Of a stretch of 64,000 nt of DNA, positions 55,843-64,000 are shown one piece after another (positions within the stretch are counted from its first letter, which is position 1; each line of letters begins with the position of its first letter). The DNA is from Pedobacter rhizosphaerae. Its GTDB lineage: Bacteria; Bacteroidota; Bacteroidia; Sphingobacteriales; Sphingobacteriaceae. The position numbers and the translations under genes were made by a program. The notes below the pieces were generated by a model. The model searched no databases and was not told the origin of the DNA. It worked only from the letters and a program-made list of their open reading frames with translations. The stretch spans positions 1-64,000 of the forward strand of contig NZ_FOGG01000023.1 in assembly GCF_900111155.1 (NCBI RefSeq), written 5' to 3'.

Positions 55843-58665
55843 ATGACAAGATATATTAAATGTTCAGGCATTATTTTGGGCATCATGTGCTATCTGTATA
55901 CCTGCACAGCCTTAGCACAAAATACTATTCAGCAGGAGTGTGTTACGGGCGAAAATGGTAACCTGACAGATTCAACAGATAAATTAATAGAAATTCCCTT
56001 TGGTACACGCAGCAGAGAAGAACTGAATTATGCCCAGAGCTCGCTTCGCTACAACCAGCTCACTAAGGTACCCATCAGCAACCTGTCTGGTTTGCTTGCC
56101 GGGAGGTTGAGCGGCTTTTTGTTCAGGTGGACAGGTAATCAGCCAGGTGGCGGAAATGTATCCTATCAAATCCGTGGAAGATCATCTTATGCGCAAGGCT
56201 CTTCACCAGCTTTTCTGGTTGATGGAATTGAACGCGATTTCGAAGATATGGATATTAGCGAAATTAAAAGTGTTACGGTATTGAAAGATGCTGCTGCCTT
56301 AAACTGGTACGGCCTAAATGGAGGCAATGGCGCAATTCTGGTAACAACAAAAAGAGGTAAAGTAGGGGAGAACCTAATTTCTTTTGATGCTCAGGGTGGT
56401 TTTCAATCTGCCAGTAACCTCATTAAGCCTTTAAACTCCTTTGATTTTGCTACCCTGTACAATCGCGGGTTAACCAACGCCGGGCAGGCACCAGCCTATA
56501 ATGATGCGGCTTTAGAAGGTTATAAAAACCATACCGATCCCTACCTTTATCCAGACAACAACTACTTAGATCGCTTTCTTAACAAAAGGGCATCTACCCA
56601 GCGGTACGCGCTTATCTTTAGTGGTGGGAACGATAGGGTACGTTATTTCAGCTCGGTGAGTTACTTTAATCAGCAAGGTCTTTTTAAAGAAACCGAAACC
56701 CCTAATTACGATTCAAATTATGGTTATAAACGTTATAACTTCCGTATCAATTTAGACTATGATGTTACTAAAACACTTACCTTAACGCTTTTGGCAGGAC
56801 TAAGAAGTGAAGTGCGCAATGATGTTGGAGATGGCACCAGCACTGTGTTTAGCAACTTGTATAATTTACCGCCCAATGCTTTTCCTATTTTAAATGCAGA
56901 TGGATCTTATGGTGGAACCTCGCTCTTTCAAAATAATCCCCTAGGTCAGTTACAGGCTACAGGATTCTCCAGGACTACAACTAATATTTTACTGGCCAGC
57001 ATCATGGCCGATCAAAAACTGGATTTTATAACCAGGGGCCTTTCAGCAAACTTATTCTTTTCTTACGATGGCTACGGTAATTATGGCGATGGGTTATCTG
57101 AAAATTATGCAGTTTTTAATCAGACAGTCACTCCTGTACAAACTTATCGTACACCAGCCGTTATTGCTTACCGAACTGCAGCCTTTCAAACCAATACCAA
57201 AAATAATGAGCTCTGGTTTGGCTTAGATTACAACAGAACAATTGCCACAGATCATCAGATAAAGGCCAATGTACGTGCCCAACAATATGTAAGTGCAGCG
57301 GTAGACCGATTGGACTACCGTTCCCGTATGCTCTTGGGGAGAGCAGATTACAGTTTCAAGCAGCGCTATATGCTGGGGTTCACAGGGAGCTATTCCGGGT
57401 CTGAGAATTATGCACCGGGAAGACGTTTTGGCTTTTTTCCGGCAGTATCGGCCGGGTGGCTAATCTCCAAAGAAGATTTTCTGAAGGATGCTTCAGTGAT
57501 CAGCTACCTTAAATTACGGGGGTCTTATGGTCGTTCGGGTAATATTGGCCCAACTTACGATGCCAGTGGTAATGTGGTAAGGTTGCCATACCGTACGCTG
57601 TTTACCAGAGATGCAGGACCATTCCTGGGCTCTACTTTTTCTACATCAACCACGGCAAGGTTGGTAAGTCCTGCGGGTAACCCCTTAACCACCTGGGAAA
57701 AAATTGACCGCTTGAATCTGGGTACAGACGTAGACCTTTTTAAAGGAGCATTTTCTTTTTCTTTTGATTATTTTGATGAAAAAAGAACTGATATACTTGG
57801 ACCTGCAAACTTACCCGGTATTGTTGGAATCGCCATCGCGCAGGTGAATTCGGGCAAGGTAAGCAGCAAGGGATTTGATGCCAGTGGAACCTTCAATAAA
57901 AAAATTGGTGAGGTGCTGATCAGTACGAACGCCAACTTTACGTATGCTAAAAACGTAATTTTGGAAAGAACTGAAAACGTATTACCCAATCAATCTACAA
58001 TAGGCCGATATGTGAACGGCGGAAATTATTACATTGCAGAAGGTATTTTTCAGAGCCAGGCAGAAATTAATGCCAGTCCAAGACAAACCCTTTCAAGCCT
58101 CGTTGTGCCAGGCGACCTTAGATACAAGGATGTTAACAATGACAATGTAATAGATGCAAATGATGCAGTTTCAAGCGACTATACAGATATTCCGAAAATA
58201 TTTTATGGATTTGGTTTTAATATTAAATATAAACAGTTTGATTTCGGAGCACAGTTTCAGGGGGTAGAGGGCAGAACAGTAGACCTTTCCGATATCATGT
58301 ATGCTGGTCCAAATGGTCTAAATCAGCTAAGCTTAGACACCTGGACTCCAGCTACAGCGGCTTCGGCCAAATATCCTCGTGTTGGAATTTCAGATAATGG
58401 TAATAATACTGTCAACTCTACCTTTTGGCTGTATTCGGGAGATTTTTTAAAACTCAGATCTGCCGAGATCGGCTATAGTACGCCACGAAGCCTGAATCAA
58501 CGCTTACGCTTTAAAGGAGCAAGGATTTTTGTAAGTGGTAATAACATCTTTTCAATTTCCAAACTCGATGACCTGGATATTGATCCCGAAACACCTAATG
58601 CAGGTCGTTTTTCCTCTTATCCTTACGTGAAAACCTTTGCAGTAGGTATAAATGTTAAATTTTAA
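55843..58665 (+). CDS. SusC-like transporter lacking the N-terminal carboxypeptidase-D-like domain
   Basis: 940 aa. Signal peptide (IILGIMCYLYTCTALAQ) followed directly by a short polar stretch and the plug (GRLSGFLFRWTGNQPGG, AFLVDGIERDFEDMDI, DAAALNWYGLNGGNGAILVTTKRG), then the barrel ending VGINVKF. The usual N-terminal CarboxypepD_reg-like domain and the recognisable V-V-V/I-GYG TonB-box region are missing; IEIPFGTRSREELNYAQSS occupies that place. It may couple to TonB differently or depend on the neighbouring SusC. The frame is intact, so this is a variant, not a truncation by mutation. SusD partner follows after 5 bp. Confidence 0.92.
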   Translation: MTRYIKCSGIILGIMCYLYTCTALAQNTIQQECVTGENGNLTDSTDKLIEIPFGTRSREELNYAQSSLRYNQLTKVPISNLSGLLAGRLSGFLFRWTGNQPGGGNVSYQIRGRSSYAQGSSPAFLVDGIERDFEDMDISEIKSVTVLKDAAALNWYGLNGGNGAILVTTKRGKVGENLISFDAQGGFQSASNLIKPLNSFDFATLYNRGLTNAGQAPAYNDAALEGYKNHTDPYLYPDNNYLDRFLNKRASTQRYALIFSGGNDRVRYFSSVSYFNQQGLFKETETPNYDSNYGYKRYNFRINLDYDVTKTLTLTLLAGLRSEVRNDVGDGTSTVFSNLYNLPPNAFPILNADGSYGGTSLFQNNPLGQLQATGFSRTTTNILLASIMADQKLDFITRGLSANLFFSYDGYGNYGDGLSENYAVFNQTVTPVQTYRTPAVIAYRTAAFQTNTKNNELWFGLDYNRTIATDHQIKANVRAQQYVSAAVDRLDYRSRMLLGRADYSFKQRYMLGFTGSYSGSENYAPGRRFGFFPAVSAGWLISKEDFLKDASVISYLKLRGSYGRSGNIGPTYDASGNVVRLPYRTLFTRDAGPFLGSTFSTSTTARLVSPAGNPLTTWEKIDRLNLGTDVDLFKGAFSFSFDYFDEKRTDILGPANLPGIVGIAIAQVNSGKVSSKGFDASGTFNKKIGEVLISTNANFTYAKNVILERTENVLPNQSTIGRYVNGGNYYIAEGIFQSQAEINASPRQTLSSLVVPGDLRYKDVNNDNVIDANDAVSSDYTDIPKIFYGFGFNIKYKQFDFGAQFQGVEGRTVDLSDIMYAGPNGLNQLSLDTWTPATAASAKYPRVGISDNGNNTVNSTFWLYSGDFLKLRSAEIGYSTPRSLNQRLRFKGARIFVSGNNIFSISKLDDLDIDPETPNAGRFSSYPYVKTFAVGINVKF

Positions 58666-58670
58666 TTCAA

Positions 58671-60332
58671 ATGAAGATGAAAAAGAAAATATATGGCATG
58701 CAAATCGTTTTGGCTGTTTTGCTGATGATCTTTGCCGCTTGCAAGGATGAATTCTTTGAGCCATCCTACAGTGAAGGCCCCGTGAATGAAGAAGCAATTT
58801 GGAATACAGACAGGCGTGTGCGGGAATATTTAAATAACGGTTATAATTATATGCTGGCCAGGTACAATGTTGATGGTTCAGGGGCATTAATGGCCAGTGG
58901 AAGTGATGAAGCAGTGAATTCAAATCTAAACAGCAACGTAAACCTTTTCAATAATGGCAATTGGAGCAGTTTAAGGACCTTTGATGAGCAGTATACCAAC
59001 CTCTACAACGGCTTATGGGTGGTTAATACCTTTTTGGAGCGATCTCCCACGGCGGTGATCTTTCCGGCAAGCGATCTTCGTGGATTAAGAGGAGAAGCCT
59101 TTTTTCTGAGAGGTTTATTTCATTACGAATTATTTAAAAGATATGGTGGAATTGTCCTTGCCACCCGGTCCTTTTCACCGGTAGAAGACCTGAACATTCC
59201 CCGCAATTCTGTTGATGATGTGGTCAAACAAATTGTTAAAGATTGCGACTCGGCAATCAATCAGATTCCTGCTGCTTCTACCAAGGATTGGGATGCCGCC
59301 AATTATGGGCGTGCGACAAAGGCTGCGGGAATGGCGCTAAAAGCTAAAACCCTGCTGGTTTATGCAAGTCCGCAGTATAACCCTGGTAACGATCTGCAAC
59401 GCTGGCAAAATGCAGCAAATGCAGCAAAGGATTTGATCGATTTAAACAAACATAGTTTATTAAGTGCGGCCTTGTTTCCGAACTTGTGGGACTACACCAC
59501 TGCTGCAACCTCTTACAACAACGAGGTCATATTTGCTACACCGGCAAGCAATACCAATGCAATTGAGTCAAACAATGCGCCTATTAGCTTCACGGGAGGG
59601 TTGGGCAGAACAAACCCAACACAGAATTTGGTCGATGCTTTTGAAATGACCAATGGCAAACCCATTACCGACCCTACATCAGGCTATGATCCGCAAAACC
59701 CGTATGTAAATAGAGATTTGCGTTTAAACCAGTTTATAGTATACAACGGGGCAAATTTTAAAACAGGAAGCCTAACCCGGGCAGTGGAAACTTATGAAGG
59801 TGGACGTGACAATGTTCCTTCCAATGTAAACAGTACCAAATCCGGGTATTACCTGCGGAAGTTTTTAAGTGGTAACGCCACTTACAACATCACGGGTACC
59901 ACAAGCGTAAGAAGGCCCTGGGTATTGTTTCGTTATGCAGAAATTTTACTCATCTATGCAGAAGCCCTGAACGAATTTGGAGGTCCGAATTCTGAGGTTT
60001 ATACGGCAATAAATGCTGTACGTAACCGTGCAAATATGCCTGCGCTGGCCGGATTAACGCAACCGCAAATGCGTGATCGGATTAAAAATGAACGCCGGGT
60101 AGAATTGTGTTTCGAAGAACAACGGTTTTTCGATGTGCGGCGTTGGAAAGATGGGGAAAGCAATTTTAATGGAGCGGTTAGAGGAATGAAAATTACTAAG
60201 GTGGGTACGGCGCTCACTTATAGCCCATTTGTAATTGAAAACAGAATCTTTAGCAGCAAGAACTATTGGTATCCTTTTCAGCAAACTGAAATCAATAAGG
60301 CAAATAAACTCATTCAAAATCCTGGTTATTGA
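58671..60332 (+). CDS. SusD-like lipoprotein (partner of SusC at 55843)
   Basis: 553 aa. Lipobox LLMIFAACKDEF with acidic residues after the Cys. Landmarks: EAFFLRGLFHYELFKRYGG, RATKAAGMALKAKTLLVYASPQYN, YAEILLIYAEALNEF, RIKNERRVELCFEEQRFFDVRRWK, QNPGY. Similar in layout to the SusD at 54136 (about the same length and motif order), consistent with duplication of the pair followed by divergence. Confidence 0.95.
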   Translation: MKMKKKIYGMQIVLAVLLMIFAACKDEFFEPSYSEGPVNEEAIWNTDRRVREYLNNGYNYMLARYNVDGSGALMASGSDEAVNSNLNSNVNLFNNGNWSSLRTFDEQYTNLYNGLWVVNTFLERSPTAVIFPASDLRGLRGEAFFLRGLFHYELFKRYGGIVLATRSFSPVEDLNIPRNSVDDVVKQIVKDCDSAINQIPAASTKDWDAANYGRATKAAGMALKAKTLLVYASPQYNPGNDLQRWQNAANAAKDLIDLNKHSLLSAALFPNLWDYTTAATSYNNEVIFATPASNTNAIESNNAPISFTGGLGRTNPTQNLVDAFEMTNGKPITDPTSGYDPQNPYVNRDLRLNQFIVYNGANFKTGSLTRAVETYEGGRDNVPSNVNSTKSGYYLRKFLSGNATYNITGTTSVRRPWVLFRYAEILLIYAEALNEFGGPNSEVYTAINAVRNRANMPALAGLTQPQMRDRIKNERRVELCFEEQRFFDVRRWKDGESNFNGAVRGMKITKVGTALTYSPFVIENRIFSSKNYWYPFQQTEINKANKLIQNPGY

Positions 60333-60391
60333 TAATGATGATAAGATTAAAAACCTTCGCTCCTCAAGGCAGACTGCTTATCAGCTATTGG

Positions 60392-61606
60392 ATGAAAAAA
60401 GCAGTGATCTGCTTGATTGGACTAAATTTCCTGTCAGCAGGCTTATATGCGCAGAAAACAGATAAGTTTATGGGAGAAATCGTTAATTATGATGAAAGTA
60501 CCGTTCCAGCCTATACCTTACCCGATATACTCCTTACTGCAAAGGGAGAAAAGGTCAAAAATAGCGCTACATGGGAAAGGAAACGTAGACCAGAGCTTTT
60601 AGCCCTGTTTGAAGAGCATGTTTATGGAAAAACACCAGGCAGTTTCGACAGTTTAAAGTTTGTTATCACCAATGAAAAAGCTGATGCCATGGCAGGAAAA
60701 GCACATTTGAAAGAAATAAAAATTACGGCCTGGAACGGTGGCCATTCGGTATCCTTTCCGGTAGTACTCTTTATTCCCAACAAGCGCAAAACACCTGCTC
60801 CGGTATTTCTACTGATTAACAACCGCAATAGCAAAAATACAGATCCGGCAAGAATAGGAAAGAGTACCTTTTGGCCTGCAGAAATGGTCATCGACAGTGG
60901 TTACGCCATTGCTGCCTTTCATCATTCGGATGTGGCTCCCGACCGTAAGGACAGCTATCAAAATGGTGTATTAAAACAACTGTTTCCTGCAGAACTGGAA
61001 AAAGACAATGGAATGAAGGCCATTGGCGTTTGGGCCTGGGCCGCCAGCAGGGTGATGGATTACTTTAAAACAGATAAAGAAATTGATTTTAATCATGTTG
61101 CCCTGGTGGGGCATTCACGAGGTGGTAAAACAGCTTTGTGGGCTGCAGCTCAGGATCAACGTTTTGCTATAATATTCAGCAGTTGCTCGGGAAGTACAGG
61201 TGCATCACTTGCCAGGCGTAAATATGGCGAAACCATAAGCCTGATCAATAAACAATTTGGTTACTGGTTTAACAACAATTACAAAAAATATAGTAACGAT
61301 GTAAACAGCCTGCCAGTAGATCAGCACATGCTCATTGGTTTGATTGCTCCACGACCTGTTTATACCACTAACGCTACTGAAGATAGATGGGCAGATCCCT
61401 ATGGCTCATTTCTGTCGTTGGTACATGCCAGGCCTGTTTATGATCTCTATCGCAAGAAAGTTACCCTGCCGAAGGAGATGCCAGCCCTGAACAGTCCAAT
61501 TATTAATTCGGCTATGGCTTACCACTTCAGGGAAGGAAAACATGACCTCAATGTTTATGATTGGACAAATTTTATCCGCTTTGCCAATCTGTATTGTATA
61601 CCATGA
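60392..61606 (+). CDS. CE15 glucuronoyl esterase-like protein
   Basis: 404 aa from the ATG at 60392, which gives a signal peptide (AVICLIGLNFLSAGLYAQ); the frame is open back to a TTG at 60329. Alpha/beta-hydrolase with nucleophile Ser242 in LVGHSRGGKTALWAAA (CE15 signature G-x-S-R-x-G-K), a Glu/Asp in NATEDRWADP and a C-terminal His in FREGKHDLN. CE15 enzymes cleave esters of (4-O-methyl-)glucuronic acid with an alcohol, classically lignin-carbohydrate bonds; bacterial members vary. The presence here supports an esterified or methyl-esterified glucuronate in the substrate. Last gene of the unit, followed by a terminator. Confidence 0.87.
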   Translation: MKKAVICLIGLNFLSAGLYAQKTDKFMGEIVNYDESTVPAYTLPDILLTAKGEKVKNSATWERKRRPELLALFEEHVYGKTPGSFDSLKFVITNEKADAMAGKAHLKEIKITAWNGGHSVSFPVVLFIPNKRKTPAPVFLLINNRNSKNTDPARIGKSTFWPAEMVIDSGYAIAAFHHSDVAPDRKDSYQNGVLKQLFPAELEKDNGMKAIGVWAWAASRVMDYFKTDKEIDFNHVALVGHSRGGKTALWAAAQDQRFAIIFSSCSGSTGASLARRKYGETISLINKQFGYWFNNNYKKYSNDVNSLPVDQHMLIGLIAPRPVYTTNATEDRWADPYGSFLSLVHARPVYDLYRKKVTLPKEMPALNSPIINSAMAYHFREGKHDLNVYDWTNFIRFANLYCIP

Positions 61607-61686
61607 GGTTTGCGCGTATGCTGTTGTTTGAACATCATTATAGTGTTTTAATTATTTTATCTAAAGAAAGTTGGTTAGTTTTAGTT

Positions 61687-61720
61687 AACGGAGGTATGCT
61701 GTAAAGCGCCTCCGTTTTTT
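61687..61720 (+). terminator. Rho-independent terminator of the tandem SusC/SusD unit
   Basis: 8-bp stem AACGGAGG (61687-61694) with CCTCCGTT (61709-61716), loop of 14 nt, then TTTTTTG. It ends the unit that closes with the CE15 gene. Confidence 0.88.
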
Positions 61721-61820
61721 GTTTTTCTTAACCATATCCACTATTATATCATGAAACATGCTTTTTGTTAATTTATCTCTGCGTCCATTGCGTTAAAATG
61801 CTGCCTGCTTTGCGATTAAG

Positions 61821-62020
61821 TAAACATTAAGAAGTTAAAGGGGGTTAAGGTTTGGTTGTGGATCCAACTCTATGTCCACTGTGCCTTTACTCTGCGTGCT
61901 TTGTGATAAAACTCTGCGTGCTTTGCGGATAATTAAACATTAGGAAGTTAAGGGGATTTAAGGTTTGGCTGTGGATCCAACTCTGTGCCCACTTTGCCTT
62001 TACTCTGCGTGCTTTGTGGT
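61821..62020. repeat. Imperfect tandem repeat, period 113 bp
   Basis: TAAACATTA(A/G)GAAGTTAA... at 61821 and again at 61934, running about 87 bp through TTTGG(T/C)TGTGGATCCAACTCT and CTTTACTCTGCGTGCTTTGTG. The first copy is followed by an extra CTCTGCGTGCTTTGCGG unit. By eye about 85-90 percent alike. Non-coding; resembles dispersed intergenic repeats I associate with Pedobacter-type genomes, without certainty. Confidence 0.7.
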
Positions 62021-62069
62021 TATCTCATAAACAATTATAACCCCTTATATCCCAATATTTTACCGGTTT

Positions 62070-62133
62070 GTACAAAATTGAACCATTTTCGGACAAAAAC
62101 GAACCCTCCCGAACACCTCTCTGTGTATTTTTA
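62070..62133 (+). promoter_or_regulatory. PUL operator/promoter D (variant)
   Basis: Half-sites GTACAAAATTGAACC (62070) and GGACAAAAACGAACC (62091), 21 bp apart; the second half-site has T to G at its second base and the spacer is ATTTTC. The -7-like box TATTTTTA (62126-62133) is weaker than in A-C but at the same 35-bp distance. Drives the second DUF4832 gene and whatever follows outside the window. Confidence 0.8.
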
Positions 62134-62502
62134 TCACAACCAAATTATATTCTTATGAGCCATTATCTTAAATTCCATTAAATGGAGCGCAAGGTGAAAT
62201 GGAAGGCAACTTACACGTCGATAAAATCCATACGCGGTGGATTAGAAACGTGCACAGCGCTTTTCATATCCGAAGTAGACAGTTTACTTAGGCACCGACC
62301 TTTTAACCCGTCATTCTGATTCGAAATAAAGATTTGTCGACGATCTTTCCGCTAATCTGTAATGTCTTTTTATGTCATTCCCCTTATTCAGGTAGCCAGT
62401 GGTGTGCATTCATTTTTAGCGAAAAGGCAAGCTATTGCCTTGAGTTTTCAAAATCAGTGACGCATCAATCTAACGAACTTTTAAATCTAAAATTTAATGT
62501 TT
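62134..62502 (+). promoter_or_regulatory. Leader of the operator-D transcript
   Basis: About 370 nt, unusually long for a non-SusC gene. A nine-codon frame starts at 62155 (MSHYLKFH). The SusC-leader blocks seen at 34184 and 50805 are absent. No hairpin convincing enough to call. Confidence 0.35.
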
Positions 62503-64000
62503 ATGACCATGAAAAAACTAATTTTCGAGCGAACCGGAAAGGTCGCTTTGTTGGCCTTTCTATGTTTTCAATCACTTTCCTGCTCCAAAAAGGTAGAAGA
62601 AGACCTTTCCGAAACCTTTAGTACCGGGCCTAGAAAAATGGCTGTTGTTGGTGCTGCCAATAATGTACTGATCACGCCTGTGTATAACAGCACCGCGGTA
62701 TTGCGAAACCCACTAAACGGATGGGTATTGTATGGGAAGCGTGATGCTACCGATACCTTTTGGGATAGTCAGTTTTTTGTTCCCGAATTGGGTGCCAACG
62801 TTAAGGCAATTGATTATGCATCCGCCTGTTACATCCGCACCAGTTGGAGATCGCTTAATCCAAGCCCTGGCGTTTATGCCTGGAGAGACCTTAACTCTCA
62901 GATAGGTAAGTTAATCAATGGCGTTAAAACGAGAGGTTTACCCATCGCACTGCGAATTGTAGTAGATGGACGTGACCAGGGAGAAAACACCCCAGCCTTT
63001 GTCTTCACCGCAGGTGCTCAATATTGGTTATCAAACCCTGCAGTACCGGCACAGAAAACCCCCTTTCCCCAGGATCCGATTTTTAGACAATATTACACCA
63101 CTTTCATTGAAGAGCTCGCCAAGGATTTTAATGATCCCGTTCGCACCTCCTTTATCGATGCCTATGGTTTAGGCAAATGGGGAGAAGCCCATAATACAGT
63201 ATATGCAGCACCGGGAGTGCTAACGGCCGCACAAACAGAAACCGTTAAGGAAGAGGTATTGGATTGGATTATGGCGCTATACAACAGGACTTTTACCAAA
63301 GTGCCTTTAGTGATCAACTACCACAGGCTTATAGGCCATCCTACGAGCTGGGGCGCAGCAAACGTAATTAGTAATACGCTACTGGTGAAAGCAATAAATC
63401 AAGGATATAGCCTGAGACACGATGCTTTCGGAATGACCGATTATTATCAAAGTTGGGAGAAAAACTTTGCCGCAACCTGGAAACATAAACGCCCGATTAT
63501 TATGGAGGGAGGATGGATTGTGAGCGGTACACACCGATATTGGATTGACTCGAATGGCCAATATCGGGAAGGGCATCCTGAAGATGTAAGAAAAGGCGAA
63601 TTTGACAGATCGGAAGAAGCAGCCGTAAATATGATGGACTTTAGGGTTGGCGAAACGGCTTCTTGGTTTCAAACCAGTTTTCCTCTGGTACAACGCTTCA
63701 ATGCGGAGGGAGGCTACAGGCTGTATCCCGATGAGGTTTCGTTACCAAATGCAATTGCCAACGGCGCCAGCGCTACAGTGGGCCATCGCTGGAGAAACAT
63801 GGGCTGGGGATATTGTCCTAACAACATTCCCCAGTGGAATTATAAATATAAAGTTGCCTTTGCTATTCTGGATACCGCTGGTGTGGTGAAAAAACTTTTT
63901 ATAGATGAAAATGGTGACCCTTCTAAGTGGCTGAAAGATAATCCTATGACATATAATTTTACTACACCGGCAATTAACTTGCCCGCTGGTAGTTATAAAT
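62503..64000 (+). CDS. DUF4832/DUF4874-type lipoprotein, second copy (runs off the window)
   Basis: Open from 62503 (second ATG at 62509) to the window edge, 499 codons without a stop. Lipobox FQSLSCSKKVEED. Roughly 60 percent identical by eye to the protein at 40325 along the barrel and the C-terminal sandwich: LRNPLNGWVLYG, CYIRTSWRSLNPSPGVYAW, AYGLGKWGEAHN with Glu228, RPIIMEGGW with Glu335, and HRWRNMGWGYCPNNIPQWN. Both candidate catalytic Glu are kept. Extra polar residues follow the lipobox (TFSTGPRKMAV). It opens its own operator-controlled unit, so the PUL has two such surface proteins in separate transcripts. Confidence 0.78.
   Translation, partial: MTMKKLIFERTGKVALLAFLCFQSLSCSKKVEEDLSETFSTGPRKMAVVGAANNVLITPVYNSTAVLRNPLNGWVLYGKRDATDTFWDSQFFVPELGANVKAIDYASACYIRTSWRSLNPSPGVYAWRDLNSQIGKLINGVKTRGLPIALRIVVDGRDQGENTPAFVFTAGAQYWLSNPAVPAQKTPFPQDPIFRQYYTTFIEELAKDFNDPVRTSFIDAYGLGKWGEAHNTVYAAPGVLTAAQTETVKEEVLDWIMALYNRTFTKVPLVINYHRLIGHPTSWGAANVISNTLLVKAINQGYSLRHDAFGMTDYYQSWEKNFAATWKHKRPIIMEGGWIVSGTHRYWIDSNGQYREGHPEDVRKGEFDRSEEAAVNMMDFRVGETASWFQTSFPLVQRFNAEGGYRLYPDEVSLPNAIANGASATVGHRWRNMGWGYCPNNIPQWNYKYKVAFAILDTAGVVKKLFIDENGDPSKWLKDNPMTYNFTTPAINLPAGSYK

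Larger units (their letters stand above)
61607..62069. other. Intergenic region with terminator and tandem imperfect repeats
   Basis: Contains the terminator at 61687-61720 and an about 87-bp sequence repeated at 61821 and 61934 (annotated separately). No gene is supported. Confidence 0.6.

Overview
The window reads as a chromosomal segment of a Bacteroidota bacterium, most likely Sphingobacteriaceae (Pedobacter-like). The signs are SusC/SusD pairs, a hybrid two-component regulator, lipoproteins with K/D/E-rich residues after the lipobox Cys, TAnnTTTG-type -7 promoter elements, and small stress proteins of the DUF3606, DUF4142 and DUF6496 types. No taxonomic marker gene is present, so the genus is inferred.

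Left part (1-20.2 kb), mixed housekeeping, stress and mobile DNA. The window opens on the last ~95 nt of a group II intron (domains V and VI). Next come an orphan PAS histidine kinase and a trehalose-from-maltodextrin pair (treZ, then a treY-malQ fusion overlapping it by 14 bp). A stress-type cluster follows: small unknown proteins, DUF3606 proteins, a formamidopyrimidine-glycosylase-like protein with altered key residues, two paralogous sigma-70 factors (one frameshifted), a DUF4142 lipoprotein, a zinc alcohol dehydrogenase, an SDR oxidoreductase and a DUF6496 protein. An IS110-family transposase at 13.9-14.9 kb has a structured non-coding region upstream that could encode a bridge RNA. Two minus-strand tRNA genes (Gly-GCC, Leu-CAA) with several broken stem pairs close this part.

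Right part (20.8-64 kb), one large polysaccharide utilization locus (PUL), all on the + strand. Unit 1 (21.0-33.9 kb): GH36-like, GH97, GH2, GH88, GH2, a stand-alone GH35 C-terminal module, GH3. Unit 2 (34.3-41.9 kb): SusC, SusD, a SusE-like lipoprotein, a DUF4832-type lipoprotein. Then the hybrid two-component sensor/regulator (42.1-46.2 kb) and an alginate-lyase-superfamily lyase, GH16, GH105 and a DUF4886 SGNH-like protein (46.4-50.5 kb). Unit 4 (51.0-61.6 kb): two tandem SusC/SusD pairs and a CE15 glucuronoyl esterase, ended by a clear terminator. Unit 5 (from 62.5 kb) starts with a second DUF4832-type lipoprotein that runs off the window.

Units 1, 2, 4 and 5 each begin with the same operator: two ~15-nt half-sites (GTACAAAAnnnAACC) in direct repeat exactly 21 bp apart, followed 35-36 bp later by a -7 box. 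This looks like one regulon of the hybrid regulator. The enzyme set (lyase, GH88, GH105, GH2 of beta-glucuronidase type, CE15, plus GH36/GH97/GH3/GH16) suggests an acidic heteropolysaccharide containing glucuronic acid, galactose and glucose. The exact substrate is not determined by the sequence. No standard surface endo-glycanase lipoprotein is recognisable. The two DUF4832-type lipoproteins occupy that position and carry conserved Glu residues in TIM-barrel-like contexts, which makes them the best candidates for something new here.
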